From contig NZ_JACHOP010000006.1 in assembly GCF_014199935.1 (NCBI RefSeq), positions 186,001-250,000 of the forward strand: a stretch of 64,000 bases of DNA. Reading direction: 5' to 3'. The stretch comes from Methylorubrum rhodinum. GTDB taxonomy: Bacteria > Pseudomonadota > Alphaproteobacteria > Rhizobiales > Beijerinckiaceae. The notes beneath the pieces are model-generated. The model had not been told where the DNA came from. It ran no database searches and worked only from the letters and a program-made list of their open reading frames with translations. The position numbers were made by a program, and so were the translations under genes. Shown here piece after piece: positions 43,096 to 52,010 of this stretch (position 1 is the stretch's first letter; each line of letters opens with the position of its first letter).

Positions 43096-43728
43096 TTGTC
43101 CTCCGCTGCGCGCACCTCCGATGTTCTCACCTTGCTTGCGAGCCAGGAGAGCGAGCGGCTGACGGTCGGCGACATCATCGCCGTGCTGCGCGACCGCGCG
43201 TTCGCGCTGCTCGTGGTTCTGCTCGGCCTGCCCAACTGTCTGCCGATGCCGCCGCCGATTCCGCTGGTCTGCGGGCTCCTGCTGCTCGTCATCGCGGTGC
43301 AGATCGTGGCCGGCATGTCCTCGCCGTGGCTGCCCAAGCGCGTGCTCGGCCAGTCCGTCGCCCGCGAGACGGTGGCCAAGGCGGTCACCCGCGCGGTGCC
43401 GCTGCTGCGCCGGCTGGAGCGCTGGTCGAAGCCGCGCATGAGCGTGTTCGAGACCGCCCTCGGCATGCGCGGCACGGGCGTGCTGATCCTGGCGATGGCG
43501 CTGGCGCTGATCGTGGCGCCGCCCTTCTTCGGTCAGATCCCCCTAGGGCTCGCGGTCTCGCTGATCGGGCTCGGGCTGGTGGAGCGCGACGGCGTCGTCG
43601 TCCTGATCGGCGTCGTCATCGGCGGGGTCGGCGTCGGCATCTCGATCGGCTTCGTCTACACCCTGTTCGCCAGCGTGATGAGCGCGCTGCACTGGCTCAG
43701 CCAGTCGATTCCGGGGCTGGCCTCGTAA
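43096..43728 (+). CDS. exoD: ExoD-family exopolysaccharide synthesis protein
   Basis: 210 residues, several membrane helices, family pattern LTVGDIIAVLRDRAFALLVV, LLGLPNCLPMPPPIPLVCGL and GMRGTGVLILAMALALIVAP. ExoD proteins are inner-membrane proteins linked to exopolysaccharide production and alkaline tolerance in rhizobia; the mechanism is unknown. The start appears to be TTG 43096; the ATG at 43082 is out of frame. The gene ends 10 bases from the convergent znuB stop. An exopolysaccharide-initiating enzyme lies 3 kb away. Confidence 0.85.
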   Translation: MSSAARTSDVLTLLASQESERLTVGDIIAVLRDRAFALLVVLLGLPNCLPMPPPIPLVCGLLLLVIAVQIVAGMSSPWLPKRVLGQSVARETVAKAVTRAVPLLRRLERWSKPRMSVFETALGMRGTGVLILAMALALIVAPPFFGQIPLGLAVSLIGLGLVERDGVVVLIGVVIGGVGVGISIGFVYTLFASVMSALHWLSQSIPGLAS

Positions 43729-43738
43729 GGGGGCCCGC

Positions 43739-44626
43739 TCACGCCTCCAGATGGCGCCGCCGGACGAGGCGGCGGAGGAGGCCGCCGCGGGGACCGACCA
43801 GCATCGAGACGAGGTAGAGCGCGCCCGCCGCCAGCACGATCGCCGGCCCTGTCGGGAGGCGGATGCCGGCGTGGTAGGAGACGAGCAGCCCCGTCACGCT
43901 CGCCAGCATCGAGATCAGCATCGAGACGGGGATCAGCCCCGAGAGGTCGGCGGCCCAGAACCGGGCGGCGATGGCCGGTAGCAGCATCAGGCCCACCGCC
44001 AGCAGCGTGCCGAGCGCCTGGAAGCCGCCGACGAGGTTGATCACCACCAGCGCCAGGAAAGCCGAATGCACCGGGCCGCCGACGCGCCCGACGGTGCGCA
44101 GGAACAGCGGATCGACGCACTCGATCACCAGCGGGCGGTAGAGCGCGGCCAGCGCTAGAAGCGTCAGGCTCGCGATGCCGCCGAGCAGCGTCAGGGCGTC
44201 GTCGTCGAGCGCCAGCACCGTGCCGAACAGGATGTGCAGCAGGTCGATCTGCGAGCCACGCAGCGAGACGAGGAACACGCCGCCAGCGAGCGAGATCAGG
44301 TAGAAGGCGGCGAGACTCGCATCCTCCTTCAGCACGGTCGAGCGGGTGACGAAGCCGGCGGCCAGCGCCACGGCGAGGCCGGCGATCAGTCCGCCGAGCG
44401 TCATCGCCGGCAGCGACAGGCCGGCGACGAGGAAGCCCGCGGCGGCGCCCGGCAGGATGGCGTGGCTCATCGCCTCGCTCATCAGGCTCATCCGGCGCAG
44501 CATCAGGAAGACGCCGAGCGGCGGCGCCGACAGCGACAGGGCGAGGCAGCCCGCGAGCGCCCGGCGCATGAAGCCGAACTCGACGAAGGGACCGATCAGC
44601 AGGTCGGACAGGCCGTCGAGGGTCAC
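43739..44626 (-). CDS. znuB: Zinc ABC transporter permease ZnuB
   Basis: 295 residues with about eight membrane helices of the ABC-3 (metal) permease family: LGVFLMLRRMSLMSEAMSHA, ILPGAAAGFLVAG, FGTVLALDDDALTLLGGIAS, GGFQALGTLLAVGLMLLPAI. It forms the inner-membrane channel for Zn(II) (or Mn(II)). It overlaps znuC by 4 bases (ATGA). The divergent zur gene upstream of the operon favours zinc. No ZnuA binding protein is encoded within the window. Confidence 0.9.
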   Translation of the reverse strand: MTLDGLSDLLIGPFVEFGFMRRALAGCLALSLSAPPLGVFLMLRRMSLMSEAMSHAILPGAAAGFLVAGLSLPAMTLGGLIAGLAVALAAGFVTRSTVLKEDASLAAFYLISLAGGVFLVSLRGSQIDLLHILFGTVLALDDDALTLLGGIASLTLLALAALYRPLVIECVDPLFLRTVGRVGGPVHSAFLALVVINLVGGFQALGTLLAVGLMLLPAIAARFWAADLSGLIPVSMLISMLASVTGLLVSYHAGIRLPTGPAIVLAAGALYLVSMLVGPRGGLLRRLVRRRHLEA

Positions 44627-45462
44627 CGGGCGGCTCCGTGGCCGGCACGGCCGTGGGCATGGGCATGCCCTTGATGCTGGTCGTGCCCGTGGTGATCGTG
44701 CGCCGCGGCCGGCTCGGCCTCGTGCCGGCCCAGGTGCTGGCTCTCATGCCGGCAGATCGCGGCGGCCTCGTCCCAGGCCTCCGACAGGGCGAGCGCGCGG
44801 GCGAGCACCGGCGGCGTCAGCACGTCCGCGGTCGGCCCCCAGGCGATGGGCCGGCGGGCCAGCACCAGGGTCGAGGGAAAGTGCGCGCGCACCTGATGCA
44901 GGTCGTGGAGCGCAGCGACCACGGTGCGGCCCTCCCGGTGCCAGCCGCGGATCAGGGCGATCAGGTCGGCGGTGGTGCGCTCGTCGATGCCGGTGAAGGG
45001 CTCGTCGAGCAGGATCAGGCGCGCGTCCTGCAGGATCAGCCGGGCGAACAGCGCCCGCTGGAACTGACCGCCGGAGAGCGTGCCGATCGGCCGATCCTCG
45101 AAGCCGGTGAGCCCCACGGCGGCCAGCGCGTCGAGAAGCTTCGGGCGGTGCCGCGCGAGGCTCGCCCAGGCGCCGAATGGCCGCCACAGGCCCATCGCGG
45201 CCAGATCCAGCACGCTGACCGGGAAGCTGCGGTCGATCTCGGCGGCCTGGGGCAGGTAGGCGATCGCCTTCGTGCCCGTCTCGATCGCGCCGTCCAGCAC
45301 CCCGACCTCGCCGACGATGCCCTTGAGCAGGGTCGACTTGCCGGCCCCGTTCGGCCCCACCAGCGCCAGCAGGTCGCCGGACGCGACCGTGCCGTCGAGA
45401 TGGTGCACGGCCGGGTGCCGGTCGTAGCCGAGCGTCAGACCGCGGAAGCGGATCGCGCTCAC
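44623..45462 (-). CDS. znuC: Zinc ABC transporter ATP-binding protein ZnuC
   Basis: 279 residues. Walker A LVGPNGAGKSTLLKG, signature LSGGQFQRALFAR, Walker B LILLDEPFTGID. The C-terminal tail is strikingly His-rich (HESQHLGRHEAEPAAAHDHH, then further His-Gly and His-Ala repeats), a likely Zn(II) buffer or sensor on the cytosolic side. The GTG start overlaps the stop of the small membrane-protein gene (GTGA), preferred over an in-frame ATG 15 bases upstream. Confidence 0.93.
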   Translation of the reverse strand: MSAIRFRGLTLGYDRHPAVHHLDGTVASGDLLALVGPNGAGKSTLLKGIVGEVGVLDGAIETGTKAIAYLPQAAEIDRSFPVSVLDLAAMGLWRPFGAWASLARHRPKLLDALAAVGLTGFEDRPIGTLSGGQFQRALFARLILQDARLILLDEPFTGIDERTTADLIALIRGWHREGRTVVAALHDLHQVRAHFPSTLVLARRPIAWGPTADVLTPPVLARALALSEAWDEAAAICRHESQHLGRHEAEPAAAHDHHGHDQHQGHAHAHGRAGHGAAR

Positions 45463-45593
45463 GCGGCCTGCGCCCACAGGATCATGGCCCAGAGCAGCCC
45501 GGACAGCACGAAGGCCGCGGCGAGCCGCAGGGACGCCCCGCTGCGGAACAGGGAGCGGCGCGGGAGACGGTCGGCCCCGCCGGCACGGATCAT
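45459..45593 (-). CDS. Small single-span membrane protein (44 aa)
   Basis: Reads MIRAGGADRLPRRSLFRSGA followed by one hydrophobic helix (LRLAAAFVLSGLLWAMILWA) and QAA. Basic residues before the helix predict cytosolic N-terminus. Its stop overlaps the znuC GTG start, so it leads the zinc operon. The helix-only design resembles small modulators of transporters, but no function is known. The open frame extends upstream with an Arg-rich stretch that crosses the putative control region, so the shorter start is chosen. Confidence 0.55.
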   Translation of the reverse strand: MIRAGGADRLPRRSLFRSGASLRLAAAFVLSGLLWAMILWAQAA

Positions 45594-45681
45594 GGGGCTT
45601 TCCCGGAAGTGTGAGCGATGTCGAAGCGGGCGCCGCGCTCGTCGTTGCCCGATGGCGGGCGGGCGCCTATCTTGAGGCGGC

Positions 45682-45696
45682 TGATACACTGTAACA
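45682..45696. promoter_or_regulatory. Candidate Zur operator
   Basis: TGATACACTGTAACA is a near-perfect palindrome (TGATACA, c, TGTAACA; one mismatched pair) in the 140-base gap between the divergent zinc operon and zur. Size, symmetry and placement fit a Fur/Zur-family box controlling both directions. No experimental or alignment support. Confidence 0.5.
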
Positions 45697-45733
45697 CGGC
45701 CCCGTTTCAATCGGGCCGGATGGGGAGGCCGGG

Positions 45734-46285
45734 ATGCGCGCAGACGCGCCGCACGACCGAAGTCACGATCCTCTGCATGATCATTCGCACGATCACCACC
45801 ACGAGGAGCGGCACGGCTGCGGGCAATGCGCCGAGGGCGCGACCGAGCGGGCCGCGCGCCTGTGCCAGGCGCGCGGGCTGCAATTCACGCCCCTGCGCCG
45901 GGACGTCCTGGCCGTGGTGGCGGCCGAGGGGCGCCCGCTCGGTGCCTACGACATCGCCGAGCGGCTGAGCGGGCAGGGGGGGCGGCGGGTCGCGGCGGTC
46001 TCGGTCTACCGGGCGCTCGACTTCCTGACCGAGCAGGGGCTGGTCCACCGCATCTCCAGCCGCAACGCCTTCGTCTCCTGCGGTCACGACCACGGCGCGG
46101 GCGCGAGCCTCGTCTTCCTGATCTGCCGCAATTGCGGCGGCATCGACGAGATGACGGCGCCCGCGGTGGAGAGCGCGCTCGACGCCACCCTGGCGCGGGC
46201 GGGTTTCACGCCGAGGAGCCGCATTCTGGAGGTCGAGGGGGAGTGCGGCGCCTGCCGCGAGCGCGGCGGCGCGGCCGCGGGCTGA
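45734..46285 (+). CDS. zur: Zinc uptake regulator Zur (Fur family)
   Basis: 183 residues. The N-terminal His-rich tail (HDRSHDPLHDHSHDHHHEER) is followed by the Fur-type winged helix (LGAYDIAERLSG, VAAVSVYRALDFLTEQGLVH) and the dimerisation domain with paired cysteines in CRNCGG and CGACRERG for structural zinc. Zur represses zinc import when zinc is plentiful. Divergent from the small protein-znuC-znuB operon with a palindrome between them. The His tail may be an additional metal buffer, echoing the His tail of ZnuC. Confidence 0.92.
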   Translation: MRADAPHDRSHDPLHDHSHDHHHEERHGCGQCAEGATERAARLCQARGLQFTPLRRDVLAVVAAEGRPLGAYDIAERLSGQGGRRVAAVSVYRALDFLTEQGLVHRISSRNAFVSCGHDHGAGASLVFLICRNCGGIDEMTAPAVESALDATLARAGFTPRSRILEVEGECGACRERGGAAAG

Positions 46286-46344
46286 CGTTTCGACGGCTCC
46301 CCTCGCTCCTCCACGCCCGTCCTTCCGGGGCTCGCCACAGGCGA

Positions 46345-46411
46345 GAACCCGGAATCCACGACTGGCCTCGACGCTTCTTTCCGCGTCGCATCACGGGTGG
46401 ATTCCGGGTTC
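46345..46411. repeat. Inverted repeat between convergent genes
   Basis: GAACCCGGAATCCAC (46345-46359) and its exact complement GTGGATTCCGGGTTC (46397-46411) flank 37 bases that hold a smaller palindromic part. It lies between zur and the convergent exopolysaccharide gene and could act as a two-way terminator or be a dispersed repeat. Confidence 0.6.
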
Positions 46412-46450
46412 GCTTATCAGCGACCCGGAATGACGGCGTCGAGCCAAGTC

Positions 46451-47956
46451 TCAAAAGGCGTTGCGATAGGCCCGCGGCGAGATCACCGTCTGGACGATGA
46501 TGCTCATGTCGAGCCAGATCGACCAGTTGTCGATGTAGTGCAGGTCGGCCTGGACGCGGGCCTCCATCGCGGCATCGGTGCGGGTCTCTCCCCGAAAACC
46601 GTTGACCTGGGCCCAGCCGGTGATGCCGGGCTTCACGTTGTGGCGGCGCGCGTAAAGGGCGATGCGCCGTTCGAAGCTGCGGTCGTGGGCGAGCGCGTGC
46701 GGGCGGGGCCCGACCAGCGACATGTCGCCCAGGATCACGTTGAGGAGTTGGGGCAACTCGTCGATGTTGGTCTTGCGCAGGAGCGCGCCGATGCGGGTGA
46801 TGCGGTCGTCGTCGCGCGAGGCCTGCCGGAACGGCCCGTCGGGCTGGACCTTCATGCTGCGGAACTTGAAGACCCCGAAGGCCTGCTGGTTGAAGCCGTA
46901 GCGCCGCTGTCGGAAGAAGACCGGACCGGGGCTGTCGAGCTTGATCAGGACCGCGACGGCGAGGAACAGCGGCGCCAGAAGGATCAGTCCGATCCCCGCC
47001 AGCACGAGATCGAACAATCGCTTGAGCATGACCTCGCCCGCCGAGAGCGGCCGGCGGCCGATATTGATGCCCGACAGGCGCCCGACGCGGGCGACCTGAA
47101 GGTCGGGGAAGCGGTCCATCATCACGCCGGGGCGCAGGTGCAGGGCCGCGGGCACCCGCAGGAAGGCGTCGATGCAGCGCTCGACGTCGGCGGATTCCGA
47201 CCACGGCACCAGCACGAACACATCGTCGGGGCGCAGGAAGCGCACCACCGAGACCGCGAGGTCGAGGTCTTCGGCGAGCAGGGCCTCGGCGCTGGCCGCC
47301 CCCGCGCTGGCGTTGAAGCGGCGCAGGTAGCTCGTGCCGACGACCCTGAGGCCCAGGGCCTCGACGTCGTTGTTGGCGTAGAAGCCGGCGATGTCCTCCT
47401 CGTAACCGACGAGATGGACCCGGCTCACCGAGGCCGAGGCCGGCGTCACGTGGCGGCGCACCAGCGCCACCATCCGGGCGCGCACGAACAGGGTCGCGGG
47501 TAGCCCGACGAGGAAGAAGGCGGCGGAAGCGACGCGGGAGAAATCCGTCGAGGTCTTGGTCGCGAAGCCGATCAGCAGGGCGACCGCCCAGGCCAGCAGC
47601 CACAGGGTCGCGGTGCGGCGGCGCTGCGGGTTGCGGGCGAGGCAGTGCTCGATGCTGTACTCGCCGCGCACGAGGTTGGTCAGCAGGATGATGACGGCTA
47701 GCAGGCCCGCCGTCTGCACGTTGCGGCTGAGCGCGAGCGGGATCATCTCGCCGCCGGAGCTGTAGGCGTAGTAGGCCGCATCGACCAGAAAACCTGTGGC
47801 CACGATAGCCGAAAGATCGGCCGCCAGCAGGGCCGAGGAGATGCCGAGGCGCAGCGCCGTGCGCTCGCGCCGCGGCATCAGGGCGGCCCAGACGGCGCGC
47901 CGCGCCCGCCCCAGGGACAGGCGCTGGAAGTTCTGGGGAGGACGCTCGTGAAACAT
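46451..47956 (-). CDS. Exopolysaccharide polyprenyl glycosylphosphotransferase (WcaJ-type)
   Basis: 501 residues. Four N-terminal membrane helices (about 38-160), a CoA-binding-like central domain (ASVSRVHLVGYEEDIAGFYA), then the bacterial sugar transferase domain from about residue 300: VMLKRLFDLVLAGIGLILLA, GPVFFRQRRYGFNQQAFGVF and KFRSMKVQPDG, KTNIDELPQLLNVILGDMSL and VGPRPHA, KPGITGWAQVNGFRGET. It loads the first sugar phosphate onto undecaprenyl phosphate, starting exopolysaccharide repeat synthesis. No other polysaccharide genes are adjacent. Confidence 0.93.
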   Translation of the reverse strand: MFHERPPQNFQRLSLGRARRAVWAALMPRRERTALRLGISSALLAADLSAIVATGFLVDAAYYAYSSGGEMIPLALSRNVQTAGLLAVIILLTNLVRGEYSIEHCLARNPQRRRTATLWLLAWAVALLIGFATKTSTDFSRVASAAFFLVGLPATLFVRARMVALVRRHVTPASASVSRVHLVGYEEDIAGFYANNDVEALGLRVVGTSYLRRFNASAGAASAEALLAEDLDLAVSVVRFLRPDDVFVLVPWSESADVERCIDAFLRVPAALHLRPGVMMDRFPDLQVARVGRLSGINIGRRPLSAGEVMLKRLFDLVLAGIGLILLAPLFLAVAVLIKLDSPGPVFFRQRRYGFNQQAFGVFKFRSMKVQPDGPFRQASRDDDRITRIGALLRKTNIDELPQLLNVILGDMSLVGPRPHALAHDRSFERRIALYARRHNVKPGITGWAQVNGFRGETRTDAAMEARVQADLHYIDNWSIWLDMSIIVQTVISPRAYRNAF

Positions 47957-48169
47957 CTGTCTCGCGCGGGTTCTGCCCGGGTCGGCGCCGAAGTGCCGGC
48001 TTGGGCGAGGACTGTCCCGGAACGGAACGCCTCACGGCCGTCCCGCCCCTTCTCGGGGTTCCTGGCGCAAGCGGCGCACCGGAGCGACCGTGCCGGAAAC
48101 GAGACGGCGATTGCCCGGCCCCGGCCGGACTGCCATGGAGCGGGTGGGGCGCGGCGGACGGAGAGTGCG

Positions 48170-49375
48170 ATGCGTGCGAAGGCCGAGGCGCCGGAGGCCC
48201 AGGCGGCAGGCAGCGGGCCGGCGCTCGCGGTGCTCATGGGCCTCAGCCTGTCGCACCTGCTCAACGACCTCGTGCAATCGCTGCTGCCGGCGATCTACCC
48301 GCTGCTCAAGCAGAGTTTTCATCTCGATTTCGGGCAGATCGGGCTCATCACTCTGGCGTTCCAGGCGACCGCCTCGCTGCTCCAGCCCGTCGTCGGGCTC
48401 TACACCGACCGGCACCCGCTGCCGTTCTCGCTCGCCGCCGGTATGGGGCTGTCGCTGGCTGGCCTCGGGCTGCTCGCCGCCGCCCCGACCTACGCCGCGC
48501 TCGTCGCGGCCGCCGCCCTGGTCGGGCTCGGCTCGGCGATCTTCCATCCCGAGGCGAGCCGCGTGGCGCGCCTCGCCTCGGGCGGGCGCTACGGGCTGGC
48601 GCAATCGGTGTTCCAGGTCGGCGGCAATGCCGGCACCGCGCTCGGGCCGCTGCTCGCCGCCTTCGTGGTGGTGCCGCGCGGCCAGGGCAGCTTCGCGTGG
48701 TTCGGGATCGCGGCGCTCACCGGCATCGCCGTGCTGACCGTCGTCGGCCGCTGGTATGCGGGCCGGCTCGCCACGACGCCGCGGGTCGCCCGCACGACCA
48801 GCGGTGCCGCCGTCGGGCGCCTCAGCCGGACCCGGATCGTCGCCACCATCGCGATCCTGCTGGCGCTAATTTTTTCGAAATTCTTCTACACGGCGAGTTT
48901 CTCGTCCTATTACACGTTCTACCTGATCCACCGCTTCGGCGTGCCGGTGGCGCAGTCGCAGCTCTACCTGTTCGTGTTCCTCGGCGCCGTCGCGGCCGGC
49001 GCCCTGCTCGGCGGGCCGATCGGTGATCGGTTCGGGCGCAAGCTCGTGATCTGGGGATCGATCCTGGGCGTCCTGCCCTTCACCCTGGCGCTGCCGCACG
49101 CGAACCTGTTCTGGACGGTGGCGCTCACGGTACCGATCGGCCTGATCCTGGCCTCGGCGCTGCCCGCGATCCTCGTCTACGCGCAGGATCTCTTGCCGGG
49201 CCGGATCGGCCTCGTCAGCGGGCTGTTCTACGGATTCGCCTTCGGCATGGGGGGCCTGGGCGCCGCGCTGCTCGGCGAACTCGCCGACCGGGTCGGCATC
49301 GAGCAGGTCTTTTCGATGTGTGCCTACCTGCCCGTCATCGGGTTTCTGGCCGTGATGCTGCCGCGGCTGCGTTGA
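48170..49375 (+). CDS. fsr: MFS exporter, fosmidomycin-resistance (Fsr) type
   Basis: 401 residues, 12 membrane helices. Fsr-like hallmarks: LMGLSLSHLLNDLVQSLLPA, IYPLLKQSFHLDFGQIGLIT, LYTDRHPLPFSLAAGMGLSL, ASGGRYGLAQSVFQVGGNAG. It exports small drugs with proton antiport. ATG 48170 is chosen; the upstream open frame lies across the intergenic region and lacks family sequence. Monocistronic. The natural substrate in this organism is unknown. Confidence 0.9.
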   Translation: MRAKAEAPEAQAAGSGPALAVLMGLSLSHLLNDLVQSLLPAIYPLLKQSFHLDFGQIGLITLAFQATASLLQPVVGLYTDRHPLPFSLAAGMGLSLAGLGLLAAAPTYAALVAAAALVGLGSAIFHPEASRVARLASGGRYGLAQSVFQVGGNAGTALGPLLAAFVVVPRGQGSFAWFGIAALTGIAVLTVVGRWYAGRLATTPRVARTTSGAAVGRLSRTRIVATIAILLALIFSKFFYTASFSSYYTFYLIHRFGVPVAQSQLYLFVFLGAVAAGALLGGPIGDRFGRKLVIWGSILGVLPFTLALPHANLFWTVALTVPIGLILASALPAILVYAQDLLPGRIGLVSGLFYGFAFGMGGLGAALLGELADRVGIEQVFSMCAYLPVIGFLAVMLPRLR

Positions 49376-49398
49376 GGCCGCCGCGGCACCTGAGAAAA

Positions 49399-49734
49399 TC
49401 AGGCCGCCTGTTCGGCCTCCGGCCGGGCGACGGTCTGGATCGTCTCGAAGCCCTCGAACTGGGGATGGCCGAGATAGAGCGGCTTGGTGGTCGGCACCCG
49501 GCCGTGGGCCTTGCGGAACTGCTCCGAGCGCGTCCAGGCCTCGAAATCGGCCTTCGAGCGCCAGATCGTGTGCGAGGCGTAGAGGATGTGGTCCTCGGCC
49601 TCCGGACCCTTGAGCAGGTGGAATTCGACGAAGCCCTCCATCTCGCCGAGGTGGCTGTCGCGTCCGAGCCAGACCTGCTCGAAATCCTGCGCCGAATCCT
49701 TCACCACCTTGAAGCGGTTCATCGCGATGAACAT
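49399..49734 (-). CDS. Heme-degrading monooxygenase, IsdG/HmuQ family
   Basis: 111 residues, ferredoxin-like ABM fold. The family catalytic triad is in place: N6 in MFIAMNRFKV, W67 in ADFEAWTRSE and H77 in FRKAHGR, with W-H spacing of 10 as in IsdG. The segment LGRDSHLGEMEGFVEFHLLK matches my memory of rhizobial HmuQ/HmuD proteins, which open heme to release iron. No heme-uptake genes are adjacent. It ends near the convergent fsr stop (23-base gap). An 11-bp-arm palindrome 170 bases upstream may be an operator. Confidence 0.85.
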   Translation of the reverse strand: MFIAMNRFKVVKDSAQDFEQVWLGRDSHLGEMEGFVEFHLLKGPEAEDHILYASHTIWRSKADFEAWTRSEQFRKAHGRVPTTKPLYLGHPQFEGFETIQTVARPEAEQAA

Positions 49735-50199
49735 GCCCGATCAACTCCCGATCCGTCGCGGCGCCGCACCGGCGGCACCGTCCTGCCGAACGTCGTTTGA
49801 CTCTACGTAGTTTCGCCTGTGGGCTGAAGCCCGGCGCCGCCGGTTCGGCGGCGATGCATCGCCGCGCCCTGCGCACGGACCCGCACCGGCGCAGGATACG
49901 TGCGAAATCATGCACTGCCGCATGATTTCGTTGCAGGTACATTTCGTGAACGCAGCGGCCGCGATTGCTGAAAACTCCCAACCATCAACAACGAGGCCCT
50001 TGCATTCAACATGCATCTCATGGTGAAGCTAGGCCGAGGCTGCCCCACGGCGATACGATTGTCTCCCGATCTCCCAGTCCGGGCCTGTTCCGGCGATTAG
50101 AACCGGGCCAGGACATCGATTTGTTGGCGGGAGCCTTGAGCGCGGTCGACCTGAGGTCCTTGGGCCGGCCGCGATACCGTCAGGGGACCGTACCGTAAG
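49735..50199. other. Intergenic region with an 11-bp-arm palindrome
   Basis: No supported gene. It separates the divergent heme monooxygenase and XRE genes. Notable content: CGAAATCATGC (49903-49913) and GCATGATTTCG (49920-49930), a perfect inverted repeat with a 6-base loop in a less GC-rich stretch. It is a candidate operator for either flanking gene. Nothing else is recognisable. Confidence 0.45.
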
Positions 50200-50604
50200 A
50201 TGATGCCGAAACAGACAACCGATGTTGACCGTCTCGTCGGGCTCCGGATCACCGCGCTGCGGAAGGCGCGGGGCCTGAGCCAGACCGCTCTGGGAACCGC
50301 CGTCGGCGTGACCTTCCAGCAGGTCCAGAAATACGAGAAGGGTCAGAACCGCGTCGGCGCCGGGCGCCTGCGCGAGATCGCCCGCCTGCTCGAAGTGCCG
50401 GTCTCCGCCTTCTTCGACGAGGACAACACGGCGGGAGGACAGGAGCAGGCCGAGGTGTTCGGCTTCCTGCGCGCCCACGGCGCCGTGGACCTGCTGCGCG
50501 CCTTCGCCTCGATCGAGGACGACCAGCTCCGCCGCGAGGTTCTGGCGATCGTGCGCAGCGCCGCCCGCCTCGACCGCAAGAAGGACGCGCCCCTCGACGC
50601 CTGA
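50200..50604 (+). CDS. XRE-family helix-turn-helix regulator
   Basis: 134 residues. HTH at about 15-70: LVGLRITALRKARGLSQTAL, GVTFQQVQKYEKGQNRVGAG, LREIARLLEVPVSAFFDED. The C-terminal 50 residues are helical (LLRAFASIEDDQLRREVLAI) and probably mediate oligomerisation, a layout common in alphaproteobacterial stand-alone regulators. Starts ATG ATG; either works. Its target is not evident. It is followed by a good hairpin terminator. Confidence 0.9.
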   Translation: MMPKQTTDVDRLVGLRITALRKARGLSQTALGTAVGVTFQQVQKYEKGQNRVGAGRLREIARLLEVPVSAFFDEDNTAGGQEQAEVFGFLRAHGAVDLLRAFASIEDDQLRREVLAIVRSAARLDRKKDAPLDA

Positions 50605-50634
50605 GGCCGAGGGGTAGGACCAAGAGGCGAGACA

Positions 50635-50663
50635 GGCCGGGGCCCGTCCCCGGCCGCCTTCTT
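50635..50663 (+). terminator. Rho-independent-like terminator of the XRE gene
   Basis: GGCCGGGG (50635-50642) and CCCCGGCC (50648-50655) with a 5-base loop, followed by GCCTTCTTTCCTT, a fairly T-rich tract. It lies 30 bases beyond the XRE stop, between convergent genes. Confidence 0.7.
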
Positions 50664-50687
50664 TCCTTGCGTCCGTTGCCGAGCGAC

Positions 50688-52010
50688 TCAGGCGCCGTCC
50701 GATTCGGCGATGAGGTGAAAGAAGCTTCCCGTCACGAGGCCCCGGCGATGGCCGGCGAAGCCCAGCGGCGTGCCTTCAGCGTCCGTCACCCGCGCCAGCG
50801 CGTTCGCCTCGACCGGGGCCGGCGTCAGCTCGCTCGCGTAGTGGAATTCGTGGCCGACCAGCCGCGTGCCGGCAGCACCCAGCAAGCCCGCCTCGACCAG
50901 ACGCGCCACCCGGTAGCCGAGATGGAGCCGGCGCTTCGCGTAGGAGGTCGCCACCGGCAGCAAGCCTGCCATCGGGTGGGTGATTCCGTCGGCATCCTCC
51001 AGGCTCTCGCCCAACACCATGTAGCCGCCGCACTCGCCGTGGACCGGCCGATTGTCCGCGAATCGCCGCAGCCCCTCGCGGAAGGTGTGGGCCGCGGCGA
51101 GCCGCCCGGCATGGAGCTCGGGATAGCCGCCGGGCAGCCAGCAGGCGCCGCAGGTCGTGTCGGGCGCCTCGTCGGCGAGCGGGGAGAACGGCACGATCTC
51201 GGCCCCCGCCGCGCGCCAGCCTGCCAGCATGTGCGGATAGAGGAACGAGAAGGCGGCGTCCCGCGCCACCGCGACCCGCTGGGCCGGTGGGGAGGGGAGG
51301 GCGCCCGTACCGGCCTCCGCCCGCCCCCCCGCGGCGGCGACGATCGCGTCGAGGTCGAGGGAGGCCTCCGCCAGATCGGCGAGGCGGTCGAGGCGCGCCT
51401 CGAGGTCGGCGGTCTCGCCGGCCTGGACGAGGCCGAGATGCCGCTCGGGTAGGACGAGCCCGGCCTCGCGGGGGAAGGCGCCGAGCACCGGCATGCCGAT
51501 TCGGCTCAGGCCTGCCTCGACGAGGCGGCGATGGCGTGGGCTCGCCACCTTGTTCAGCACCACGCCCGCGACGCGGATGCGGGAATCGTAGGTGGCGCAG
51601 CCGAGCGCGACCGCGGCGGCCGATTGCGCGGCGCCCGACACGTCGAGCACGAGCAGCACCGGCCAGCCGTAGCGTGCGGCGATGTCGGCATTGGCGCCGG
51701 TGCGGCCCTCGCCGGCCACGATCCCGTCATGCAGGCCCATCGAGCCTTCGGCGACCACGAGGGCGGCGTCGCGCGTGCTCAGCCCGGCGCAGGCGTCGAG
51801 CAGCGCGTCCGGCATCGCGAAGCTGTCGAGGTTGAGGCTCGGATGGCCGGTCGCCGCCTCATGGAAGGCCGGATCGATGTAGTCCGGCCCGCACTTGGCG
51901 CCGCGTACCGCGACTCCGCGCCGCCGCAGCGCCCGCATCAGCGCCAGGGTCACCGTGGTCTTGCCCGACCCTGAGCGGGGCGCGGCGATCAGGAGGCCGG
52001 GGGCGCTCAC
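50688..52010 (-). CDS. cobB: Hydrogenobyrinic acid a,c-diamide synthase CobB
   Basis: 440 residues. P-loop [20 protein letters not shown] at the N-terminus with [13 protein letters not shown], and a C-terminal class I glutaminase-type domain with nucleophile Cys in [19 protein letters not shown]. It amidates the a and c side chains of hydrogenobyrinate using glutamine and ATP in aerobic cobalamin synthesis. The GTG start overlaps the cobM stop (GTGA). Last gene of cobL-cobE-cobM-cobB. Confidence 0.94.
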   Translation of the reverse strand: MSAPGLLIAAPRSGSGKTTVTLALMRALRRRGVAVRGAKCGPDYIDPAFHEAATGHPSLNLDSFAMPDALLDACAGLSTRDAALVVAEGSMGLHDGIVAGEGRTGANADIAARYGWPVLLVLDVSGAAQSAAAVALGCATYDSRIRVAGVVLNKVASPRHRRLVEAGLSRIGMPVLGAFPREAGLVLPERHLGLVQAGETADLEARLDRLADLAEASLDLDAIVAAAGGRAEAGTGALPSPPAQRVAVARDAAFSFLYPHMLAGWRAAGAEIVPFSPLADEAPDTTCGACWLPGGYPELHAGRLAAAHTFREGLRRFADNRPVHGECGGYMVLGESLEDADGITHPMAGLLPVATSYAKRRLHLGYRVARLVEAGLLGAAGTRLVGHEFHYASELTPAPVEANALARVTDAEGTPLGFAGHRRGLVTGSFFHLIAESDGA

